Origin: an uncultured Pseudomonadota bacterium
Lineage (GTDB): Bacteria; Pseudomonadota; Gammaproteobacteria; Burkholderiales; Burkholderiaceae_C
Length of the DNA stretch: 14,936 nt
Direction: 5' to 3'
Assembly (NCBI GenBank): GCA_900320815.1
Contig: ONTY01000009.1
Location: 1-14,936, forward strand
A program made the position numbers and the translations under genes. Below are positions 8,963-14,936 of this stretch, one piece after another. Numbering within the stretch: position 1 is the first letter of the stretch; each line of letters starts with the position of its first letter. The notes beneath the pieces were generated by a model. The model did no database searches, had not been told where the DNA came from, and saw nothing but the letters and a program-made list of their open reading frames with translations.

Positions 8963-10210
8963 ATGGTTCCAAACCTCATCACTGCCCTGACCGGTCCACT
9001 TAGCGAACTTGAAGAACGCATTCTTGAAGCGGCTCCCATCATCGAACGCTGGTTGCGGATGGAGTGGATGGAGCACACCCCGCCGATTTATGCCACCACG
9101 CGCATCCACAACGCTGGCTTCAAGCTCTGCGCGCTGGACGTAGATCTGTTTCCGCGCGGCTGGCAGCGGCTGTCGGCAGACACCATCTCGCAGGCTGTGC
9201 TGGCGGCGCAATCCGTGATTGAAAAGCTCTGCCCCGAAGCGCGCCGCCTACTCATCGTGCCGGAAAACGGCGTGCCCGACGCCGATGAATGCGCCAGCCT
9301 CGCGCGGCTGAAAACCATCTTCCAGATGACCGGGCTGGACGTGCGCTACGGCTCCATTGACCCGGCGCTCAGCCGCAGCGTTGAACTGCGGCTGCCCGGC
9401 GAGGCTGCTCCGGCACAGCTTGTGCCTGTGGAGCGCGAACGCACGCGGCTGATGGCCGGAAGCTTTGACCCCTGCACCATCTTGCTGGGCAACGAGCTGC
9501 GCGCCGGCAGTCCGGGCATTCTGGAAGAGTTGCCCGGCCAGTACCTCCAGCCGCCGCTGCAGGCGGGCTGGAGCGTGCGCCGCCGCTCGCGCCACCGCAG
9601 CTACTACATGGACGCGGCCAAGCGCCTGGGCAAGCTCATTGGTGTTGACCCCTGGCTGCTTGCGCCCTTGTACGAAGCGCCAGAAGACAAAGGCGCCGGC
9701 GCCCTGGAGGCCACACGTGGCGCCGCCGACGCACTGCTGGCAAAAATCCGCCGCAAATACCGCACCTACCACATCATGGAGCGCCCGTGCCTGCTTCTGG
9801 CCAGCGACGCCGGCCCACGCAGCGCACCCGTGCACACCATCTACGACGCGCGCCACATCACCGCAGCCATGCTGCCCGCGCACCCGCTGCTGCAAGAGGG
9901 CGTGCCCACACGCGAGCGCATCGCCAACGACGCCGCCGAGCCGTGGGTCTACAGCATTGACCGCTACATCGTCGGCGCCTACTACTGCCAGCACAGCGGC
10001 GACAGCAACGAAATGTGCAGCGTCGCCACGCACTCGCGCTTCGTGCCCATGAACATGGCGGAAAACGCCAGCATCCTGCGCCCTGCTGCGGGTGAGACGA
10101 ACCGCTTTTACATGCACGGCGTCATCGCCCGCCTGGCGCTCGTGGCCGCCAGCTACGAGCTGGAAGCCACCGACCCCGAATGGCAAGCCATGCAGCAGGA
10201 CGATGACTAA
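8963..10210 (+). CDS. gshA: Glutamate-cysteine ligase, proteobacterial GshA family
   Basis: 415 aa. It joins glutamate and cysteine with ATP to form gamma-glutamylcysteine, the first step of glutathione synthesis. It belongs to the distinct GshA family of betaproteobacteria and relatives, not the E. coli-type enzyme. Recognised blocks are HNAGFKLCALDVDLFPRGW (about 49-67), CTILLGNELRAGSPGILEEL, LQPPLQAGWSVRRRSRHRSYY and AKRLGKLIGVDPWLLAP, plus the C-terminal block AEPWVYSIDRYIVGAYYCQ and NRFYMHGVIARLALVAASYE. The NELRAGSP segment stands where I recall an NNDLSxGxP motif in relatives, and the segment around 130-150 (LPGEAAPAQLVPVERERTRL) looks poorly conserved. It follows proA by 76 bp and may share its transcript. 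It converges on ftsK across a 295-bp spacer. Confidence 0.92.
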   Translation: MVPNLITALTGPLSELEERILEAAPIIERWLRMEWMEHTPPIYATTRIHNAGFKLCALDVDLFPRGWQRLSADTISQAVLAAQSVIEKLCPEARRLLIVPENGVPDADECASLARLKTIFQMTGLDVRYGSIDPALSRSVELRLPGEAAPAQLVPVERERTRLMAGSFDPCTILLGNELRAGSPGILEELPGQYLQPPLQAGWSVRRRSRHRSYYMDAAKRLGKLIGVDPWLLAPLYEAPEDKGAGALEATRGAADALLAKIRRKYRTYHIMERPCLLLASDAGPRSAPVHTIYDARHITAAMLPAHPLLQEGVPTRERIANDAAEPWVYSIDRYIVGAYYCQHSGDSNEMCSVATHSRFVPMNMAENASILRPAAGETNRFYMHGVIARLALVAASYELEATDPEWQAMQQDDD

Positions 10211-10230
10211 AAAATAACGCAAGACTCTTT

Positions 10231-10292
10231 GGTATATCGATGCTTACCCGCGCAGTCTGCGGGCAAACAATGAAAAAATCAGCGGGTATATG
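10231..10292 (+). repeat. Dispersed hairpin repeat, copy 5 (reference copy)
   Basis: The clearest copy: GGTATAT (10231-10237), 8 nt, ACCCGC (10246-10251), 7-nt spacer, GCGGGCAA (10259-10266), 17 nt, GGGTATATG (10284-10292). The end box is a direct, not inverted, repeat of the first box. It begins 20 bp after the gshA stop and faces copy 6. Confidence 0.75.
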
Positions 10293-10328
10293 AGTGGAGC
10301 CATCGTTGCTGTCGCCGCCAGCATCTCT

Positions 10329-10389
10329 ATATACCCAGTGATTCAACAAGCTATTGCCAGCAAAACAAGCGGGCAATAAAACAATACCC
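10329..10389 (-). repeat. Dispersed hairpin repeat, copy 6, facing copy 5
   Basis: Read leftward: GGGTATTG (10389-10382), TTGCCCGC around 10377-10370, GCTGGCAAT around 10361-10353, then GGGTATAT (10336-10329). It aligns base for base in spacing with copy 5 on the opposite strand. Together they form an inverted pair with a 36-bp centre (10293-10328), which itself has a weak GTTGCTG/CAGCATC hairpin. Confidence 0.7.
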
Positions 10390-10402
10390 ATCAATAAAAG
10401 AC

Positions 10403-10430
10403 AAAAAAAGGCGCCCCGTGCGGGGGCGCC
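10403..10430 (-). terminator. Rho-independent terminator of ftsK
   Basis: Read leftward: GGCGCCCC (10430-10423), short loop, GGGGCGCC (10417-10410), then seven T (10409-10403). A strong GC-rich 8-bp stem with a T-run, 75 bp past the ftsK stop. From the gshA side the stem could also slow rightward transcription, but no T-run follows on that strand. Confidence 0.88.
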
Positions 10431-10505
10431 CATACTCCATCTCCATCCACAGGCGGCGTGTGTGCCGCCTTCCCTTCCTCCCCTCCACCTTTGTCTTCAA
10501 TGGCT

Positions 10506-13500
10506 TCATTCTTCCTCGCTGCCGGCGGGCACGAGGATTTCGCGCTGGCTGCGCTCGTCCATTGCGCTGACCAGGCCAGCGCGCTCCATGTCGTCGAGCA
10601 GGCGGGCGGCGCGTCCGTAGCCGATGCGCAGCTGCCGCTGCACCCACGAGATGCTGGCGCGGCGGGTTTTGAGCACCACGTCTACGGCTTCGTCGTAGCG
10701 CGAGTCCTGCTCGGCGCCGCCAGCCCCCTCGCTTTCGCTGGCGCTGCCGCCGCCGTTGCCCTCGTCCAGCACGCCGCCTTCCAGCACGCCCTCCACATAG
10801 TTGGGGGCGCTGTGCGCGCGCAAAAAGTTGGCGACACGGTGCACTTCGTCGTCGCTCACAAAGGCGCCGTGCACGCGCTCAGGAATGCCGCCGTTGGGTT
10901 TGTAGAGCATGTCGCCCATGCCCAGCAGGGTTTCAGCGCCGGCGCAGTCCAAAATGATGCGGCTGTCGGTGTAGCTGGCGACTTTGAAGGACATGCGCGT
11001 GGGCACGTTGGCCTTGATGAGGCCGGTGAGCACGTCGGTGCTGGGACGCTGCGTGGCCAGCACCAGGTAGATGCCGGCAGCGCGCGCTTTTTGCGCCAGG
11101 CGCGCGATGAGTTCTTCAATCTTCTTGCCGGCAGTCATCATCAGGTCGGCGAGTTCATCGACGATGACGACGATGCTGGGCAAATCCACCAGCGGCTCGG
11201 GCGCATCGGGGGTAAGACTGAAGGGGTTGGGGATGCTCTGCCCCCGCGCGCTGGCTTCGGCAATTTTGGCGTTGTAGCCAGCGAGGTTGCGCACGCCCAT
11301 GCGGCTCATCAGGCGGTAGCGGCGCTCCATCTCGTCCACGCACCAGGCCAGGGCGTTGGCCGCCTGCTTCATGTCGGTGACCACGGGGCACAGCAGGTGC
11401 GGAATGCCCTCGTAGACGCTCATCTCCAGCATCTTGGGGTCAATGAGCACCAGGCGCACCTGGCTGGGGTCGGCCTTGTAGAGGAGGCTGAGAATCATGG
11501 CGTTGATGCCCACGGATTTGCCCGAACCAGTGGTGCCGGCCACGAGTACGTGCGGCATCTTCGCCAGGTCTGCGACAACGGGGCGGCCAATGATGTCTTT
11601 GCCCAGCCCCACGGTGAGCAAGCTCTTGGCATCTTGATACGCCTCGGAGTCCAGCACTTCAATGAGGCGGATGCTCTGGCGGCGTGTGTTGGGCAGCTCG
11701 AGAGCCATGCAGTTCTTGCCTGGAATGGTCTCAATGACGCGAATGGATACCAGCGAGAGCGAGCGCGCGAGGTCTTTGGCCAGGTTGACGATGCGCGAGC
11801 CTTTGACGCCGGGCGCCGGCTCAATTTCGTAGCGCGTAATCACCGGGCCGGGCGCGGCGTCGACGACTTTGACGTGCACGCCAAAGTCTTTGAGCTTTTT
11901 CTCAATCAGGCGGCTGGTGAGTTCCAGCGTCTCAAAAGTGACGGCTTCGCCCTGGTCGCTGGCAGCGTCCAGCAAATTGAGTTGTGGCAGCGGTGCGGGG
12001 CCGTCGTAGAACTGCGGCACGGGCGACTGCTGGGACGGCGTCTGCTGCTGCTGCCAGCTTTGGGCGCAGGAGTTGCTGCCTTGGCTGCCGCCCTGCCCTG
12101 CCGCCTCCACGCCCCAAATGGGCGGGAAAGCGGGGGCGGCAGCAGCAGTGGCACTGCCGCCGGGTTGCTGCAAGTGCGGCGGCGCACTGGCTGCGGCTTC
12201 ATCGCCTTCGGCCTCGTCGCTGCCGTCCCAGGTGGAGGGGATGTTGCAGGTCAGCGGCGGCAGGCTGGTGTTGCTGTTGCTGTCGCCATCGCCCCAGGAC
12301 GAGTGCGCCACCCCGTCTGCTGCTGCGGCAGCGGCGGACTGCGGTGCGGCAGGCCGCTTAGCGGCATAACCGGCCAGCGCCTGCGAGAGGGCGTCGCTGG
12401 CGCTGCCCCAACCACCGCTGGTGCGCACGCCGCCTGCGCCGGGCTGCGGCGCCGCAACGCCGGCGCCAAAGTTGCTGGCAATCCACTGCTGCGGCGCAGC
12501 GTGCGCGGCAGCTTGTGCTGCGTTGCTTGCCTCGCTTGCCTCCCATGCGCTCCAGGCGGCGGCGTTGTCATCGTCGGCTACGTCGCTGCGGGCGGGCTGC
12601 ACCACGTCCACCCCAGTGAAAAAGCCCTCGCCCGGCTGCAGCGACGCAGGGGCATCACCGCTCTCGTGCTGCCCTTGCATTTGCCGCTGGCGCAGCTCCT
12701 GCATAAAGGTAGGGGTGGGCTGCGCCGCCTGGGGCGCGGGAGCGGCGGCGGCAACAGGCGCCTCTTCCGTCACGCTCACGCCCTGCATGAACGCGGGCGC
12801 AGCGGCAGCGTCATCTTCTGCCTCTGCCGCTGCGCGGCTGTCTTCCCAAGCCGGGCGTGCGCGACGCATGGGCGGCTGCGGCGCAGCAAAAGAGGGAGGA
12901 GGCACGACGGCAGCTGCGGCTTCTTCCTCTCCGGCGGTGCTGTCTTCCCAGGCCGGGCGGGCACGGCGCGCGCTCTGGCTCTCTGGCACCGGCGGCTGCC
13001 AAGGGCCACGGTGCGTCAATTGCCCCACCAAGCGCCCGGTTTGCGGCTGCGCCTGGATGCTGACAGCGAAATCTGATGTGGTGCTGGGCACAAACTTCTG
13101 CACAAACTCCGGCGCATCTTCTGCCCTCGGAAGATGGGAATGCTGCGCCCGGCTGCGCCCCCCCTTGCATGAAGGCGGGCACGGATGGCTGCGGCATGGC
13201 GCCAAACTCAAAAGAAGGTTCAATGCGCCCCCCCGTTCCGATCGGGCCGGCCATCTGCACCGGCGCTCCTGGTACCGGCGCCGCAGCGCGCTCGCGCCCA
13301 AAGAGTCTGGAGAGCGCCGGAATGGCGCTGCCCCGCGATGCGGCGCCCCCGGCGGCTGCGCCCGGCACGGCAAAAGCTGGCTCCACACGCCCGTTGCCTC
13401 CCGTCGCTGCTGCTGCCCCAGACTGCAAGAAGGTGGGCACACCGTCAGCCATGCCGCTGGCCACAGGCTCCGGCGAAAACTGCGAGATATGCCCGGCGTC

Positions 13501-14337
13501 AAACTGCGAGTCGGCATACGCGGGTGACAGCCCTTCCGCCATGCCCTCTTCCAGCCCCTCTTGCAAGGCGGCGCGCTCCTGGCGCAACGCCTGCCCACGC
13601 TCGCGCGCCGCACGTGCGCCGTGCCAAGCGTCTTGCGCGCCCGCCAACTGCTGGCGCGGCGCTCCCAGCACGCCATACACCAGCGCACCAATGCGCTCGG
13701 CCAAACGTCCCCAGGAAAAATGGAACACCAGCGCCAGCGCGCACGCCAGCAACGCCAGCCCGGCGAGCGTGGCACCAGGAGCGCCCAGCCACTGCACCGC
13801 CACTTGCCCGCCCAGGTGCCCCAGCACACCGCCCGCATTGCCCGGCAGCCCGCTGTCCAGGCGGTGCAGGCGCAGCCACTCCAGCCCGCTGCTGGCAGGC
13901 AGCAGCAGCGCCAGCCCAAGCCAAAACGCCAAGCGTCCGCCAAAGCGCCGCTGGTTGGCTTCTTCACGGGGCGCTGCGGCACCAATGCGCTGCCGCGCAT
14001 TGCCACGCAACCAGGCCAGCACGCCAGCGCCCCAGGCAAACGCGGCAGCGGCCACACACCACCACGCCGAGTAGCCCAGCAGCACGTACGCCACATCGGC
14101 CACCCAGGCGCCAGGCTGTCCGGCGAGGTTGTGCAAGCTGCCTGTGGCAAGGCCAGAAGTGGACCAGGCCGCGTCTTGCGGCGAGTAGCTGGCCAACGCC
14201 ATGACGAGGAATACCAAGGCGACAAAACCACCGGTGAGCGCCAACTCGCTGGCAAAGCGCATCAGCCCGCTGCGGGGAGCCGCGCCAGCGGCGTTGAAAA
14301 CGTTGCGTGTATTGCGTGTGTTGCGTGAGTAAGCCAT
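10506..14337 (-). CDS. ftsK: DNA translocase FtsK, interrupted by one frameshift
   Basis: Septum-anchored, ATP-driven DNA pump that clears and resolves chromosome termini at division. The N-terminal part (ATG at 14335-14337; [10 protein letters not shown]) has four membrane helices at about residues 31-50, 78-110, 133-150 and 176-200. A very long Ala/Pro/Gln/Glu-rich linker follows, roughly 13700 to 11985. The motor runs from about 11985: Walker A GTTGSGKS near 11511-11541, [16 protein letters not shown], Walker B-type [13 protein letters not shown], and [12 protein letters not shown]. The gamma winged helix ([25 protein letters not shown]) at about 10520-10710 normally reads KOPS sites. N-terminal and C-terminal parts are in different frames, changing between 13165 and 13110; one extra base must be skipped. 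A run of seven G (13158-13164) is the likely site. Corrected length is about 1276 aa, near E. coli FtsK (1329). A sequence error is likely because FtsK is usually essential. A TTG start at 14370 is possible but less like the family. Confidence 0.93.
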
Positions 14338-14523
14338 AGGAAAAACAAGGACTTGCGCGGATAAGTTCAAGCTGCTGCCCTAACCTTACCGCAAGCCACG
14401 CCTGTCCGCCCAGTCCAACATGCGAGCAAATGGGCAAGAGGCGGGAAAAAAAACGCGGCGGTGTGCACACGGGCATGCTTTTCCCCACTCTCAGGCACTG
14501 CTCCCCCACACCACAAACAGCAA
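14338..14523. other. Region upstream of ftsK, no gene seen
   Basis: About 185 bp that should contain the ftsK promoter. Read leftward there is no strong ribosome-binding site before the ATG and no convincing -35/-10 pair; TTGGAC (complement of 14413-14418) has no good -10 at proper spacing. No RNA gene or repeat is visible here. Confidence 0.4.
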
Positions 14524-14588
14524 GGTATATACTCCGTTCTTTATAATGACATTACCCGCTATTCTTGCCGGCAGTCTTCATATACCCC
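14524..14588 (-). repeat. Dispersed hairpin repeat, copy 7
   Basis: Read leftward: GGGGTATAT (14588-14580), TGCCGGC (about 14572-14566), 7-8 nt, GCGGGTAAT around 14559-14551, then GGAGTATATACC (14535-14524). The order and distances match copies 5 and 8; the stem is imperfect (GCCGGC against GCGGGT). A TATAAT occurs inside, on the plus strand, at 14542-14547. Confidence 0.7.
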
Positions 14589-14621
14589 ATGAAACACAGA
14601 ATGCCAATCAAAGGGCGCTTT

Positions 14622-14683
14622 GCTATACTCCACAATCAAATATTCTATTGCCGGCAAACATTGCGGGCAGCAACGATATACCC
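14622..14683 (-). repeat. Dispersed hairpin repeat, copy 8
   Basis: Read leftward: GGGTATAT (14683-14676), CGTTGC, TGCCCGC (14669-14663), 7-nt spacer, GCCGGCAATAG (about 14655-14645), then GGAGTATAGC (14631-14622). It points the same way as copy 7, 34 bp away, so the two form a direct pair. It lies just past the terminator of the Crp/Fnr gene. Confidence 0.75.
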
Positions 14684-14705
14684 AGACACTCGCACAAAGA
14701 AGCAC

Positions 14706-14749
14706 AAAAAAATGCCAGCCCCTGCGGCCTGTGGCAACAGGGGCTGGCA
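14706..14749 (-). terminator. Rho-independent terminator of the Crp/Fnr gene
   Basis: Read leftward: TGCCAGCCCCTG (14749-14738), 13-nt loop, CAGGGGCTGGCA (14724-14713), then seven T (14712-14706). A perfect 12-bp stem with a T-run, about 30 bp past the stop codon at 14780. Confidence 0.93.
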
Positions 14750-14779
14750 CTGTGTGTTGCTGCCAGCGGTGGCGACGCG

Positions 14780-14936
14780 CTAGCCGTTGATTTTGTCCAG
14801 ATGCTCCTGCACGACGATGAAACCGTCTTCTTGCGTGCGGATAAGGCCACGCTCTTCCAAATCTTTCATCACACGGCTGACCATCTCGCGCGATGCGCCC
14901 ACCATCTTGGCAATGTCCTGGCGCGAGAGCTTCTCG
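14780..14936 (-). CDS. Crp/Fnr-family transcription regulator, C-terminal end
   Basis: Only the last 51 residues are inside the window; the gene continues to the right. They read EKLSRQDIAKMVGASREM, then VSRVMKDLEERGLIRTQE and DGFIVVQEHLDKING, ending at TAG (complement of 14780-14782). This is the winged helix-turn-helix of the Crp/Fnr family: SRQDIAKMVGASREMVSRVM is the turn plus recognition helix (the R-E-x-V-S-R pattern is as in Crp), and the rest forms the wing. The cyclic-nucleotide-binding domain is cut off, so the effector (cAMP or other) and the exact subfamily cannot be told. It reads leftward toward ftsK, but a very strong terminator at 14706-14749 and about 440 bp separate them, so they are separate transcripts. 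Confidence 0.9.
   Translation of the reverse strand, partial: EKLSRQDIAKMVGASREMVSRVMKDLEERGLIRTQEDGFIVVQEHLDKING

Noticed and set aside
10458..13076. 872-aa open frame on the plus strand across ftsK
   Set aside because: Shadow of the ftsK motor and linker. The opposite strand carries Walker motifs and a winged helix.
13158..13164. Phase-variable switch in ftsK through the G7 run
   Set aside because: Loss of FtsK is normally lethal or severely harmful, and seven G is short for phase variation. Kept only as a frameshift to be verified.
14542..14547. TATAAT as a rightward promoter upstream of the Crp/Fnr gene
   Set aside because: The Crp/Fnr gene reads leftward, and the hexamer lies inside a repeat copy with no -35 partner.

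Overview
The window looks like chromosomal DNA of a GC-rich betaproteobacterium in the order Burkholderiales. The evidence is a GshA of the proteobacterial/betaproteobacterial glutamate-cysteine ligase family, a topoisomerase III with a C-terminal SWIB domain, a SET - birA - SPOR gene set, and an FtsK whose N-terminus ([10 protein letters not shown]..., [13 protein letters not shown]) resembles Comamonadaceae FtsK from memory. Family-level placement is inference.

Layout, left to right. (1) 1-914: the 3' part of an ICE-type TraI/MobH relaxase gene, with a reading-frame change. It is followed by about 150 bp with a promoter-like stretch but no integrase and no visible tRNA. (2) 1068-1640 (-): an unrecognised 190-aa protein. 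(3) 1800-4676 (-): topB, ending in a histone-H1-like Lys/Ala/Thr tail plus a SWIB domain. (4) 4832-7079 (+): a translationally coupled cluster of SET-domain methyltransferase, biotin-protein ligase (birA) and a SPOR-like membrane protein, with ATGA overlaps at both junctions. (5) 7080-7599: no intact gene, only a broken gene possibly from a restriction endonuclease and three hairpin repeats. (6) 7600-10210 (+): proA (proline synthesis) and gshA (glutathione synthesis). (7) 10211-10505: a convergent intergenic region with two facing hairpin repeats and the ftsK terminator. (8) 10506-14337 (-): ftsK, split by one frameshift in its linker. (9) 14338-14779: intergenic, with two more repeats and a strong terminator. 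(10) 14780-14936 (-): the C-terminal helix-turn-helix of a Crp/Fnr regulator, running off the window.

Most genes are conserved housekeeping genes. Two things stand out. The first is a family of about eight copies of a ~62-bp element (GGTATAT box, TTGCC(C/G)GC - 7 nt - GC(C/G)GGCAA hairpin, then a second, directly repeated GTATA box). It occupies four intergenic stretches of the chromosomal part (1641-1799, 7080-7599, 10211-10505, 14338-14779) and is not seen beside the relaxase. The second is a pair of chromatin-like protein features side by side: a topoisomerase III with H1-like tail and SWIB, divergent from a SET-domain lysine methyltransferase. This suggests, without proving, that the topoisomerase tail is a methylation substrate.

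Two long genes (traI, ftsK) carry frame changes. Sequencing or assembly error is a real possibility for both, especially ftsK, which has a run of seven G near the break.
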